Origin: UBA1240 sp045599185
GTDB taxonomy: Bacteria > Spirochaetota > Spirochaetia > Treponematales > Treponemataceae
Direction of reading: 5' to 3'
NCBI GenBank assembly: GCA_045599185.1
Contig: JAZRVO010000007.1
Span: 1 to 44,482 of the forward strand
Length of the DNA stretch: 44,482 nt
Under the pieces are notes generated by a model, which made no database searches, had not been told where the DNA came from, and worked only from the letters and a program-made list of their open reading frames with translations. Of the stretch, positions 24,023-32,915 are shown piece after piece (position 1 is the first letter of the stretch; each line of letters opens with the position of its first letter). The position numbers were made by a program, and so were the translations under genes.

Positions 24023-26113
24023 ATGAATAATAAAAAATCTAGTCTTGTAAAAGGATTGATAATAACTTTAGGACTTCTTTTTGTTGTGCTTGCTTCTTGC
24101 CAGGGATTTGTAATAAATAAATTAATAAAAACATCAACAGCAAAAAGCTATGAACAGAACTGTCAGGAAATAACCAAAGCATATTCGCTTATGCTGAATA
24201 ACCGCCTTAATATGTATCTTCGGGAAATTCGTCTTTACGTAGATTCGGATGTAGCCCAGGTACAAGATGTAAACCAGATAATTGAATGGACGAAAAGCAG
24301 AAATCAAAAGAAAAGTTCCAATATTGATGCAGTTTATTTCTGTACAACGGACGGCAAGGCATACAGGGACGACGGAACGGTAGCAGATTTTTCAAACAAA
24401 GACTTTTTTAAGGAAATAATTGTAAACGGTAATTATGAATACATAAGCAACCCAGAAATTGATGAAGAACTGCAAAAATCAATAATTTACGTTGCCCAGG
24501 CAGTAATATCAAACGGAAAAAAACTTGGCGTTTTTGCGGCCGTTTACCCTGTAAGTACAATAAGAAAACTTATTTCAGACATTCAGTTAGGAGAAACCGG
24601 CACGGCATGGCTTCTTGACGGAAACGGCAACGTAATTTATTACCCGGAAAATGAATATTCCAATAAAATCAATTTCATTTCTGATTTGCCCAAGGGACAT
24701 GAAGATTTAAAGGCAATTGCACAAAAAATGTGCAGCGGAGAAACAGGCTCCGGCTGGATTTCTTCTTTAACTTCCAATGAAAAGGAATATGTAACTTATA
24801 CGCCGGTACAGAACACGCCGTGGAGCATAGGCTTTAACATCAGCAGCAATCAGATTTATTCAATTGGAAACCAGATACGCACTACAATGATAATAGCATC
24901 TGTCATCATGGCCGTAATTCTTCTGGTTGTAACCGGCATCCTTCTTTTAATTTCGCTTAACCCGTTAATAAAGGTAGAATCTGCAATTAAAGATATTGCA
25001 ACCGGCAATGCCGACCTTACCAAACGCATTGACATGAAATCGAACAACGAAATTGGCGGAATCATCATTGGTTTCAATGCCTTTACGGAAAAATTGCAGT
25101 CAATAATTTCGGAATTGAAAAAATCGCAAAATACGCTGGAAACTGTCGGTCATCAGCTTACCCAAAGTACGTCCGATTCTGCCAATGCAATTTCTGGCAT
25201 TAAAGAAAACATTCTTGAAACAACCGCAGGAATTAAAGACCAGACCGGTAGCATTGAAGAAACATTCTCATCAATTAACCAGATTTCTTCAAACATTGAA
25301 TCAATGGGAAATATGATTTCAACGCAGGTTACTGAAATTACCGACGCAAGTGCCGTTGTTCAAAAAATGGTCGATAACATCGATTCAATTAACATAACAT
25401 TCGAATCCATGACAGGTTCATTCAACAATCTTTCTGAAAGTGCAAAAGACGGATATGCAAAACAGGAAGACGTAAACGGAAAAATTAAGCAGATTGAAGC
25501 AGAATCTGCCATGCTGCAGGAAGCAAACGAAGTAATTGCCAATATTGCAAGCCAGACAAACCTTCTTGCCATGAATGCTGCCATAGAAGCTGCACATGCA
25601 GGTGAAGCAGGAAAAGGATTTAGCGTTGTTGCAGGAGAAATCCGCAAGCTTAGTGAAACTTCTACAACCCAGTCTAAGACAATTGGTATGAGCCTTGAAA
25701 AAATAAGGGGCTCAATCCGCAGCGTTGTTGATGTTTCGCAAAAATCAAGTGACGCATACAAAGATATTGTCAGCAACCTTAAGATTACGGATAATTTTGT
25801 CAAGAATATTCACGAGGTTCTTGAAAATCAGAAAGAAGAATCAAATCAGGTTATTGCATCACTGAAAGACATGAACGAAAGTTCAAGCAAAGTAAAGGCT
25901 GCTTCTGTAGAAATGACAGATGAAAGCAAGCACATTTTGTCGCAGGTAGAAATTTTGAAAAGCGGTACGCTGAAAATGCAGGACTGCATGGAACACATGG
26001 ATGATGGTGCAAAGCAGATTAATGAAAGCAGTAATCAGCTTATCAACATTTCTTCCAAGGTAGAAGAAACCATTAACCAGATTGGAACCCAGATAGACAA
26101 GTTTAAGATTTAG
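24023..26113 (+). CDS. Methyl-accepting chemotaxis protein with dCache sensor
   Basis: A 696-residue chemoreceptor. The ATG at 24023 has AGGAG 9 bases upstream. An in-frame ATG at 24014 touches that site and is less likely. First membrane helix about 11-31, extracytoplasmic dCache-type region (AVYFCTTDGKAYRDDG, FFKEII, LGVFAAVYPVSTIRKLI, WLLDGNGNVIYYP), second helix about 283-308, HAMP (GNADLTKRIDMKSNNEIG), then the coiled coil with tip IASQTNLLAMNAAIEAAHAG. It is co-transcribed with the solute-binding lipoprotein gene just upstream. No CheR pentapeptide (it ends QIDKFKI). A terminator follows. Confidence 0.93.
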   Translation: MNNKKSSLVKGLIITLGLLFVVLASCQGFVINKLIKTSTAKSYEQNCQEITKAYSLMLNNRLNMYLREIRLYVDSDVAQVQDVNQIIEWTKSRNQKKSSNIDAVYFCTTDGKAYRDDGTVADFSNKDFFKEIIVNGNYEYISNPEIDEELQKSIIYVAQAVISNGKKLGVFAAVYPVSTIRKLISDIQLGETGTAWLLDGNGNVIYYPENEYSNKINFISDLPKGHEDLKAIAQKMCSGETGSGWISSLTSNEKEYVTYTPVQNTPWSIGFNISSNQIYSIGNQIRTTMIIASVIMAVILLVVTGILLLISLNPLIKVESAIKDIATGNADLTKRIDMKSNNEIGGIIIGFNAFTEKLQSIISELKKSQNTLETVGHQLTQSTSDSANAISGIKENILETTAGIKDQTGSIEETFSSINQISSNIESMGNMISTQVTEITDASAVVQKMVDNIDSINITFESMTGSFNNLSESAKDGYAKQEDVNGKIKQIEAESAMLQEANEVIANIASQTNLLAMNAAIEAAHAGEAGKGFSVVAGEIRKLSETSTTQSKTIGMSLEKIRGSIRSVVDVSQKSSDAYKDIVSNLKITDNFVKNIHEVLENQKEESNQVIASLKDMNESSSKVKAASVEMTDESKHILSQVEILKSGTLKMQDCMEHMDDGAKQINESSNQLINISSKVEETINQIGTQIDKFKI

Positions 26114-26146
26114 CCTTTTTTAAGCAGAACATTTATTGAAAAAAAA

Positions 26147-26176
26147 GGGTCTCTGAAATAACAGAGACCCCTTTTT
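26147..26176 (+). terminator. Terminator of the binding protein-chemoreceptor operon
   Basis: GGGTCTCTG-AAATAA-CAGAGACCC followed by CTTTTT, with an A-tract before it, 33 bp after the stop. Confidence 0.9.
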
Positions 26177-26243
26177 ATTCGCTACTCCAAATTCCGTAAC
26201 AATATTCAGGCGAATATTTAAAAACAAGACATTTTCAGCAATT

Positions 26244-27005
26244 TTATTTTAATAATTCCAGTTCTTCAGCCGTAAGTTCGCGGGATTCACCGGCGGCAAG
26301 GTTCTGGTCTAGCTGAAGGCTTCCAACGGCAACGCGCTTTAAATAAATTACTTCGTTACCCATTGCGGCAAACATCCGCTTAACCTGATGATATTTTCCT
26401 TCGTAAATCGTTAAATACGCTTCGGCGGCGCTGCTTTCTTCTGGGTTCAGCCATTCAAGTTCGGCAGGTTTTGCAACAAATGCATCTTCACTGCTTTCGC
26501 GCGGCACTTCAATACCGGCGCTGAACTTTTCTTTATAAACGGCTGCTTCTTCCGTTGCAACGGGTTCTTTAAGCCGTACAAAATATTTTTTGCTTATATG
26601 GTTCTTTGGCGAAGTAAGGCGGTGGGTAAGGCTTCCGTCCGTGGTAAGCAGCAGCAGGCCTTCCGTATCAATGTCAAGGCGGCCAACCATGTGTATTTCG
26701 CCGCCGGGAAAACGGTGGTTGTATTCTTCGTCAAGCAAATCAAGCACGGTCTGGTGTTCGCCGTCTTTGGTGGAACTTACTACGTTTGCAGGCTTGTTCA
26801 GCATAAGGTAAACGTGATGGCGGATGTTCAGAACTTCGCCGTCAACGGCAATTTCCTGCACGTTCGGGTCAACCTGCGTATCAGCAACAGTTACCACTTT
26901 TCCGTCAACGGTTACAGTGCCGGTGTGCAAAAGGTTTTTGGCTTCTTTCCGCGTGCCAAAGCCGCAGGTTGCCAGTATTTTGTCAATTCGTTGGGTTGTT
27001 TTCAT
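26244..27005 (-). CDS. rsuA: Ribosomal small subunit pseudouridine synthase, RsuA type
   Basis: Isomerises a uridine in 16S rRNA (U516 in E. coli). 253 residues: an N-terminal S4 RNA-binding domain (RIDKILATCGFGTRKEAKNL), MLNKP, the catalytic GRLDIDTEGLLLLT (Asp at about 110), HQVKRMFAAMGN, and a final ELTAEE that parallels E. coli RsuA. The large-subunit paralogues RluB and RluE are the main alternative. The MFAA motif and the ending favour RsuA. The start ATG has no clear ribosome site. Convergent with the chemoreceptor gene, and downstream of citrate synthase on the same strand with a terminator-like stem between. Confidence 0.88.
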   Translation of the reverse strand: MKTTQRIDKILATCGFGTRKEAKNLLHTGTVTVDGKVVTVADTQVDPNVQEIAVDGEVLNIRHHVYLMLNKPANVVSSTKDGEHQTVLDLLDEEYNHRFPGGEIHMVGRLDIDTEGLLLLTTDGSLTHRLTSPKNHISKKYFVRLKEPVATEEAAVYKEKFSAGIEVPRESSEDAFVAKPAELEWLNPEESSAAEAYLTIYEGKYHQVKRMFAAMGNEVIYLKRVAVGSLQLDQNLAAGESRELTAEELELLK

Positions 27006-27139
27006 GCTATCGTTTTGTCTTTAAAAATTGAATTCTTAACACGGCCGGGCAAGGCACTGTGATGTACAAAGTCCTGATTCTGCCGTTTTGGTTTTTACGG
27101 TTCAGTAAACCTAAAAAAACTTAAAAACCACTAAACTAA

Positions 27140-27189
27140 AACAGCCTGAAAATCATCTTCCCAACCGGGTTTTTGAAGTTCAGGCTGTT
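27140..27189 (-). terminator. Terminator-like stem after citrate synthase
   Basis: AACAGCCTGAA and TTCAGGCTGTT form a perfect 11-bp stem around a 28-base loop just after the citrate synthase stop. On the minus strand TTTAGTTTAGT follows. The long loop lowers confidence. Confidence 0.6.
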
Positions 27190-27199
27190 CAAACCGTTT

Positions 27200-28558
27200 C
27201 TAGCGTTCGTTAATCGGAATGTATTCACGCGGTTCCAGAACGTTTTTATACGCCGGGCGGTAAATGCGGCTGTCCGAAACAACTTCCTCAATGCGGTGTG
27301 CACTCCATCCGGCAATACGGCTGATTGCAAAAATCGGCGTAAACAGTTCGCGCGGAATGCCAAGCATTGAATAAATGAAACCTGAATAAAGGTCAACGTT
27401 TGCACAGATGCGTTTTGTGCTGTTCGGGTGTTCTTCAGCAAAAATGTCCGGCGTAAGCTTTTCAATCAGGCAGTAAAGTTCAAATTCTTCAAGGCAGTTC
27501 TTTTCAATTGCAACTTCCCTTGCCTTGCGGCGCAGCTGAACGGCACGCGGGTCGCTGATTGTGTAAACGGCGTGTCCCATTCCGTAAACAAGACCCGTAC
27601 CGTCACCGGCTTCCCTGCGCATAATTTTGCGCAGATAATCCTTTACCTGATTTTCATTGCTCCAGTCCTTAACGTTTGCTTTCAGACCGTCCATCATTTT
27701 CATTACCTGAATGTTGGCACCACCGTGGCGGCGGCCTTTAAGCGAACCTACACCGGCTGCAATTGCCGAATAAGTGTCAGTATCGGCAGAAGAAACTACG
27801 TGAACGGTAAAACTAGAGTTGTTACCGCCGCCGTGTTCCGCGTGCAGGATAAGTGCAAGGTCAAGAATTTCTGCTTCAAGGCGCGAATACTGTCCGTCCG
27901 GGCGGATAAGGCGCAGGAAGTTTTCAGCGGTAGAAACCGTCGGGTCAGAATAGTGAATGTACATACTCTGACCGTCGTAATAGCGGCGCTTTGCCTGATA
28001 TGCGTTACTTACCAGTGAAGGAAAACGCGCAACAAGTTCAATGCACTGACGAATTACGTTCTGTGCCGAATTGTCTTCCGGGTTTTTGTCGTAAGAGTAA
28101 GAAGCAAGAACACCGCGTGCCAGCTTATTCATAATATCCGGCGACGGTGCTTTCATAATCATGTCTTCAGTGAAAAACTGTGGCAGTTCGCGGCGGCTGC
28201 CAAGGAACTGGGTAAATTCTTCAAGCTGTTCTTTTGTAGGAAGTTCTCCAAAAATCAGCAGGTATGTGGTCTGTTCAAAACCAAACTGGCGGTTAGCTTC
28301 TGCATCGGCAATAAGCTGTTCCACGTTGTAACCGCGGTAATACAAACGTCCAGGTATGGCGATTTTTTTATCGTCTTTTACTTCATAACCGGAAACATCA
28401 CCGATTTTGGTTAAACCAACCAGAACACCGCGGCCGTCGCTGTAACGCAAACCGCGCTTAACGTCATACGTCTGATACAAAGACTGATCAATAGGGTCAT
28501 TGTTTCTGGCTAAAGTAGACAGTTTACTTAAAAATACCTGTTCGCTGTAATCGCTCAT
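27200..28558 (-). CDS. gltA: Citrate synthase
   Basis: Condenses acetyl-CoA and oxaloacetate. 452 residues with the catalytic triad positions in place: His278 in RRHGGAN, His329 in GMGHAVY, and Asp389 in NVDLYSGF. HAEHGGGNNSSF (about 239-250) is also typical. The relatively long N-terminal region (about 75 residues before LYYRGY) is seen in a bacterial subgroup of citrate and 2-methylcitrate synthases. No other TCA genes are in the window, so it may serve only glutamate synthesis. Upstream lie two or three palindromes that probably carry its control. The start ATG has GGTAGGTG at 5 bases. Confidence 0.93.
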   Translation of the reverse strand: MSDYSEQVFLSKLSTLARNNDPIDQSLYQTYDVKRGLRYSDGRGVLVGLTKIGDVSGYEVKDDKKIAIPGRLYYRGYNVEQLIADAEANRQFGFEQTTYLLIFGELPTKEQLEEFTQFLGSRRELPQFFTEDMIMKAPSPDIMNKLARGVLASYSYDKNPEDNSAQNVIRQCIELVARFPSLVSNAYQAKRRYYDGQSMYIHYSDPTVSTAENFLRLIRPDGQYSRLEAEILDLALILHAEHGGGNNSSFTVHVVSSADTDTYSAIAAGVGSLKGRRHGGANIQVMKMMDGLKANVKDWSNENQVKDYLRKIMRREAGDGTGLVYGMGHAVYTISDPRAVQLRRKAREVAIEKNCLEEFELYCLIEKLTPDIFAEEHPNSTKRICANVDLYSGFIYSMLGIPRELFTPIFAISRIAGWSAHRIEEVVSDSRIYRPAYKNVLEPREYIPINER

Positions 28559-28572
28559 TTACACCTACCATC

Positions 28573-28626
28573 TTTTTGCATATTTATGCAAAAATAATTT
28601 AATATTTTTCATAATTATGCAAAAAA
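28573..28626. promoter_or_regulatory. Two operator-like palindromes between gltA and the foldase gene
   Basis: TTTTTGCATA-TT-TATGCAAAAA (28573-28594) is a perfect 10-2-10 palindrome. TTTTTCATA-AT-TATGCAAAAA (28605-28626) is the same site minus one G. The centres are about 32 bp apart, three helical turns. A TATAAT follows at 28631-28636 on the plus strand. A looser relative, CATAAT-N6-ATTATG (28693-28710), overlaps the next promoter. Confidence 0.65.
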
Positions 28627-28677
28627 AGTGTATAATGGTCAATACTTTTAAGGCATGGCAAAACCCGGTTTTCAACG

Positions 28678-28706
28678 TTGACAATGCAAAATCATAATGG
28701 TAAAAT
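28678..28706 (+). promoter_or_regulatory. Promoter of the foldase gene
   Basis: Consensus TTGACA (28678-28683), 17-base spacer, and TAAAAT (28701-28706) preceded by TGG, an extended -10. The leader to the ATG at 28835 is about 120 bases. Confidence 0.75.
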
Positions 28707-28834
28707 TATGCGCTACTTTCGACTAAAAACAGTTGAAACTTTTATGTATTTGATGAACTGCAACCGCAAAAAAACACCATATATATAGAAGATTTTTGTA
28801 GATTTTCAAACAAAATTAAAGGATGTTCATAAAA

Positions 28835-30325
28835 ATGGCTTCTAAAACAACGTTTATCACGGTTGGATCAATCATTATCCTGATTCTTTCCGCAATCGCA
28901 TTCATTTTTGTTCCGGCTTATTCTGGCGGCGCAGACCAGACACAGGGAATCAAACCTTTCGGTTATTACAAAAAGCAGCCAATCGAATATAAAGAAAATT
29001 CGGTTTTTTTAAGTATGCTTGAAAATACAATTGTTCAGCGCCAGCAGCGCGGTGAAAATGTTGACGACCCTTCTGTTTACTACAGTTCATTAAACGAAGC
29101 TTTCAATGCAACAGCACTGCGCATGTTCATGGCAGATCAGGTAAAGGAAAGCGGCTATGTTGTTCCGAACAAGGCAATCAGCCGCGTTATGATGCAGTCT
29201 TTCGTTGACGAAACAGGTGCATATTCACCAAAACTGTACAACGCCGCATCAAACGCAGACAAAATTGCAATGCAGGAATCTGCAAGGGACGAACTGACAT
29301 ACCAGCAGTATTATTACGACCTGTTCGGTGAAATCAACTATTCAATGCCAAGTTCAAACACACTGTTCGGCTTAAAAACAGCAAAAGCAGAAGTTCCTTT
29401 CATTGCTTCAATGGATGCACCTAAAAAAGCTTTTGATGTTGTTGCATTTTCTATCGGTGCCTACCCGCCAGAAGAACTGAAACCTTATGCAGAAGCACAT
29501 GCTTCACTTTTTGAAAAGCTCAACTGTTCAGTTATTACCGTTGGCACAAAAGCAGAAGCAGAAAAAGTTCTTAAAAGAGTTAAAAACAGCGAAATTACTT
29601 TTGAAGATGCCGTTGCAGAATATTCAAACAAAAACTATTCGGATGCAAGCGGTAACCTGCGCGCAAGCTACAATTATCAGGTTAAAGGCCTTGTAACTTC
29701 GGAAGACGATTTCAGCGCACTTTTGCAGCTTAATGCAGACCAGATTTCGGGCGTTATCCAGACTGGTTCGTTCTTCTCTATCTTCAAAAGCAACGGCGCA
29801 AGCACAAAACCAGATTTTAACGATTTGACAGTGCTTGAAAACGTTTACAACTACGTAACAGACAACGACATTGCAATTATTGAAGATTACTTCATGAGCA
29901 AGGCTCAGGATTTTGCTTCACAGGCTGCCGTAAACGGGTTTGACCAGGCTTGCGAAAAGTTTGGCGTAACAAAAGTTACAACAGATGCTTTCCCGCTGAA
30001 CTATTACAACAACCCTCTGCTTAACTCAAATCCGATGGATGTTGACGTTCTTGCCGGTGTTGGTGCAAACGAAAACGTTCTTAAAACACTGTTTGCCCTT
30101 AAAGACGGTGAAGTTTCTTCTCCAGTGCTTTTCAACTACAATGTAATCGTTGCAAAAGCAGTTTCTACTTCTACGGAAGAAACATCAGCAGACTTTTTGC
30201 AGATGTTTTACCCTTACTACACTTTGACATTTGACCAGTCAAGTGCTTCAACTGTTCTTAACAACACCGGGCTGGTTAAAAACGATGTTTTAAGTGTTTA
30301 CCTTGAAGAATTTCTTGCAAGATAA
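28835..30325 (+). CDS. PpiD/SurA-like membrane-anchored peptidyl-prolyl isomerase family protein
   Basis: A 496-residue protein with an N-terminal membrane helix (about residues 7-28) and the rest extracytoplasmic. A SurA_N-like helical region (FNATALRMFMADQVKESGYVVPNKAIS...) is followed by a parvulin-like stretch (SVITVGTKAEAEKVLKRVKN, ITFEDAVAEYS, DQISGVIQTGSFFSIFK). The usual parvulin core is only partly recognisable, so chaperone activity is likelier than catalysis. I chose the ATG at 28835, with AAGGA 11 bases upstream. The ATG at 28823 sits directly on that site. Followed by the DUF115 gene after 15 bp, probably one operon. Confidence 0.75.
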   Translation: MASKTTFITVGSIIILILSAIAFIFVPAYSGGADQTQGIKPFGYYKKQPIEYKENSVFLSMLENTIVQRQQRGENVDDPSVYYSSLNEAFNATALRMFMADQVKESGYVVPNKAISRVMMQSFVDETGAYSPKLYNAASNADKIAMQESARDELTYQQYYYDLFGEINYSMPSSNTLFGLKTAKAEVPFIASMDAPKKAFDVVAFSIGAYPPEELKPYAEAHASLFEKLNCSVITVGTKAEAEKVLKRVKNSEITFEDAVAEYSNKNYSDASGNLRASYNYQVKGLVTSEDDFSALLQLNADQISGVIQTGSFFSIFKSNGASTKPDFNDLTVLENVYNYVTDNDIAIIEDYFMSKAQDFASQAAVNGFDQACEKFGVTKVTTDAFPLNYYNNPLLNSNPMDVDVLAGVGANENVLKTLFALKDGEVSSPVLFNYNVIVAKAVSTSTEETSADFLQMFYPYYTLTFDQSSASTVLNNTGLVKNDVLSVYLEEFLAR

Positions 30326-30340
30326 TTTTTAACCAAAACT

Positions 30341-32035
30341 GTGACTGATAATCAGCAGAATGAAAAACCTTGTTTGGTGCAAACCGAGCAAGGTTTTTCT
30401 GTTATATACAAAAACCGTTCTCTCTATTCAAAGTACAACCCGGCATCGGCGGTTTTGCGCACGGTGCAAAGCCTTAATGTTTTAAACCAGACGCTGGTTC
30501 TCTGCTATTCGCCTGTTTTGGGCTACGGCCTGAAAGAACTGCTGCAAAAAGCAGAAAACGGCAGCTTTGTTCTGCTTGTTGAAAACGACCCGGTTTTGTA
30601 CGAATTTTCAAAACCTTATATTAACCAGATTTTAGAACCATTTAACGCCGCACATAAGGAACAGAAAGCCTTTTATTGTTTTGTACAGAACGAAAAAAGC
30701 CTTTTTGAGCTTTTTACAGATAGAAAAATTCCTGATTTCAGCAGTTTCAGACGCTGTCTGCCGGTAGAACTTTCCGGCGGCGCAAAACTGAATCTGGCAT
30801 TTTACCAGAACTTAACCGCCCTGTGCGACGATGCAGTAAACCGCTTTTGGCGAAACCGCATAACACTGGTAAAAATGGGCAGGCTTTATGCCCGAAACTT
30901 ACTGAAAAATCTTTCAAAAGTGCCGTTTTCAAGCCCGCTTGCAGCAAAATCGGTAAACTGCCCTATTCTTGTGTGCGCTTCGGGTCCGTCGCTGGATTTT
31001 ATAATTGAACGGATTAAAAGCGCCGCAGAATTTTTCTACATTATTGCCGTAGACAACGCCTTTCTGCCTCTTTTGAAAAACGGCATCATACCGGACGCAG
31101 TAATTGCAGTAGAATCGCAAATTGCAAACGAAAAGGCATTTTTGGGCACAGCCCAGAGCGGAATAAAAATCATCGGAGACTTAACAAGCCGGCCGCATAT
31201 TCTGTCAATAACCGGCGGCAGCGTTTCCTTTTTTTTAAGCGAATACGAAAACTGCCGCTACATAAAGCGCATAATCAGTCAGGAACTTTTCCCATTCCCG
31301 GTAATAAAGCCGCTTGGTTCTGTAGGCTTAAGCGCCGTAGAAATTGCACTTACATTGCGCGCAAGCCCTGCACTGCCCGTTTTTTTCGCCGGTCTGGACT
31401 TCAGCTATACGCCGAACAAAAGCCACTGCCGGGAATCGGTTTTTCACAGGAACAAGCTTAACGGCCACAACCGCCTGAACCCGATTGAAAATTCGCCACA
31501 CTGCTTTGGCCCGAACAGTTTTTACATTGAAGGAAAAAACGGTGTTTTTATAACAGAACCGGCACTGGCTTCCTACGGGCAGACTTTTGCCCAGCGTTAC
31601 AGCCGGGTGCAGAACCTTTACGATGTTTCGCCCGTTGGAATGGACACCAATTGCGCCAAATGCAGCGTTGAACAGATGGCCGAATATGGAAGGCTTTTTG
31701 CTGCAGAAAATCCGCTGATACCTGAAGAAAACTTAAAAACCCGTAACAGTGAAAGCGTTCAGAATGAAGAACTTTTTGAAAAAATAAAATGCTTCTATAT
31801 AGAAGAAATTGAACGCCTTGAAGAACTGAAACAGCTTTTAATAAACGGCGGCGACCCCGGCCGCATGCTTGCACTTATTGAAGAGCGGGAATATCTTTTC
31901 CTGCATTTTGCCGACGGATACAAGCCTGTTACGGCAGACAACACAAGCATGCTTAAGCGAATAAGAAGTGAAATTGATTTTTTTATAAAAGATTTGACCA
32001 TTGCGCTTAAAAACATGACTTCTGCCCGGCTTTAA
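30341..32035 (+). CDS. DUF115 / Maf-type motility glycosyltransferase-like protein
   Basis: A 564-residue protein. The central part matches the DUF115 (MptE-like) fold: CPILVCASGPSLDFII at about 206-221, FYIIAVDNAFLPLLKNGIIPDAVIAVE, FFAGLDFSYTPNKSH. In Campylobacter, Helicobacter and Aeromonas such Maf proteins attach nonulosonic sugars to flagellins. Spirochaetes carry relatives believed to modify periplasmic flagellins. The archaeal branch makes a pterin pyrophosphate, so glycosylation is an inference. It starts at GTG with no clear ribosome site, 15 bp behind the foldase gene. No other ATG fits before the conserved part. The C-terminal 100 residues are a charged helical region. Confidence 0.8.
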   Translation: MTDNQQNEKPCLVQTEQGFSVIYKNRSLYSKYNPASAVLRTVQSLNVLNQTLVLCYSPVLGYGLKELLQKAENGSFVLLVENDPVLYEFSKPYINQILEPFNAAHKEQKAFYCFVQNEKSLFELFTDRKIPDFSSFRRCLPVELSGGAKLNLAFYQNLTALCDDAVNRFWRNRITLVKMGRLYARNLLKNLSKVPFSSPLAAKSVNCPILVCASGPSLDFIIERIKSAAEFFYIIAVDNAFLPLLKNGIIPDAVIAVESQIANEKAFLGTAQSGIKIIGDLTSRPHILSITGGSVSFFLSEYENCRYIKRIISQELFPFPVIKPLGSVGLSAVEIALTLRASPALPVFFAGLDFSYTPNKSHCRESVFHRNKLNGHNRLNPIENSPHCFGPNSFYIEGKNGVFITEPALASYGQTFAQRYSRVQNLYDVSPVGMDTNCAKCSVEQMAEYGRLFAAENPLIPEENLKTRNSESVQNEELFEKIKCFYIEEIERLEELKQLLINGGDPGRMLALIEEREYLFLHFADGYKPVTADNTSMLKRIRSEIDFFIKDLTIALKNMTSARL

Positions 32036-32111
32036 CCCTGCCCAAAAACGCAAAAACCGCAGTGCACAGCACCAAAACAGCCGCCACAAAACTTTGCCAG
32101 CCTGCGCAGAC

Positions 32112-32139
32112 TTGACAAAACATAAGGTTTTTTTAAAAC
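32112..32139 (+). promoter_or_regulatory. Promoter of the ECF transporter S gene
   Basis: Consensus TTGACA at 32112-32117 and TAAAAC at 32134-32139, spacer 16. Confidence 0.5.
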
Positions 32140-32144
32140 TGAAT

Positions 32145-32189
32145 CTGCTGTCTGGGCAAGCAGTAATTGAACAGACGTGCAGAAGGAGG
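32145..32189 (+). promoter_or_regulatory. Structured leader against the ribosome site
   Basis: CTGC plus GTCTG (32145-32154) can pair with CAGAC plus GCAG (32072+100 = 32172-32182), ending 1 base before AAGGAGG. Alternatively CTGCT (32145-32149) pairs with AGCAG (32159-32163). The two folds exclude each other. It matches no riboswitch class I recognise. Confidence 0.35.
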
Positions 32190-32195
32190 CGGTTC

Positions 32196-32750
32196 GTGAA
32201 AAAGAACTTTTCTATTAAAACAGTTGTTGCCATTGGTATTGGCGCAGCACTTTTCTTCGTTTTAGGTCGCTTTGTGGCAATTCCAAGCGGCATTCCAAAC
32301 ACAAACATCAGCGTTCAGTATGCAATTTTAGGTTTGCTTGCTGCAATGTACGGCCCTGTTGCCGGTGCTTTAATTGGCTTTATTGGTCACACACTTATTG
32401 ACCTTAGCTGGGGCGGAAGCCCGTGGTGGAGCTGGGTGATTGCTTCTACATTTGTTGGCTGTGCAGCAGGCCTGCTGGGTAAAAAAACCGGCCTTGCCGA
32501 AGGCGATTTCGGCAAAAAAGGCATGGTAATTTTTGCACTTTCAAACATTGTTGCACACATCGTTGCTTGGATTTTGATTGCACCGGGGCTTGATATTCTG
32601 ATTTATTCTGAACCGGCAAACAAAGTATTTGCCCAGGGCGCAATGGCAGCCGTTGCAAACATTGTAACAACCCTTGTTATTGGCGGACTGCTTGCATTTG
32701 CATATTCAAAAACCATCGCTAAAAAAGGTTCGCTTGAAGCTGAAGAATAG
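32196..32750 (+). CDS. ECF transporter S component, UPF0397 family
   Basis: A 184-residue membrane protein that captures a vitamin-like substrate for an ECF-type importer. The sequence KTVVAIGIGAALFFVLGRFV, AIPSGIPNTNISVQYA, FIGHTLIDLSWGGSPWWSW is the UPF0397 signature, with five or six membrane helices. I start it at the GTG at 32196, 6 bases after AAGGAGG. An ATG 34 codons earlier has no ribosome site and adds an unlike N-terminus. UPF0397 proteins are commonly labelled putative thiamine-precursor or riboflavin carriers, but the substrate is unsettled. ATPase and T-component genes follow, separated by a terminator. Confidence 0.9.
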   Translation: MKKNFSIKTVVAIGIGAALFFVLGRFVAIPSGIPNTNISVQYAILGLLAAMYGPVAGALIGFIGHTLIDLSWGGSPWWSWVIASTFVGCAAGLLGKKTGLAEGDFGKKGMVIFALSNIVAHIVAWILIAPGLDILIYSEPANKVFAQGAMAAVANIVTTLVIGGLLAFAYSKTIAKKGSLEAEE

Positions 32751-32816
32751 GCACTTTTGATTAGTGCAAAGGGTTTGCTAAAGTTGAATCTGCTTGCTGA
32801 TTCATTGCTGATATTG

Positions 32817-32860
32817 TGCACAGCCGCCGAAGGCTGATAAATTCAGCATGAAAAACTTTG
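32817..32860. repeat. Dispersed palindromic repeat, partial copy
   Basis: GCACAGCCGCCGAAGGCT followed by GATAAATTCAGCATGA, the right end of the family with its optional GC-rich block. Confidence 0.5.
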
Positions 32861-32879
32861 GTAAGCCCGGTCTGTATTT

Positions 32880-32915
32880 TTGGTCGGCGCAAAAGTCCGG
32901 CCAATTTTATTTTTT
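32880..32915 (+). terminator. Terminator between the S gene and the ATPase gene
   Basis: TTGGTCGG and CCGGCCAA (one G-U pair) form a stem with a 9-base loop, followed by TTTTATTTTTT. It lies 16 bp before the ATPase ATG and would reduce read-through. Confidence 0.75.

Noticed and set aside
32036..32195. FMN or TPP riboswitch before the ECF S gene
   Set aside because: None of the conserved blocks of these classes is seen. Only the unexplained stems noted in the findings.
32094..32195. Longer start for the UPF0397 protein
   Set aside because: The extra 34 codons have no ribosome site and do not fit the family, while the GTG at 32196 has a perfect AAGGAGG.
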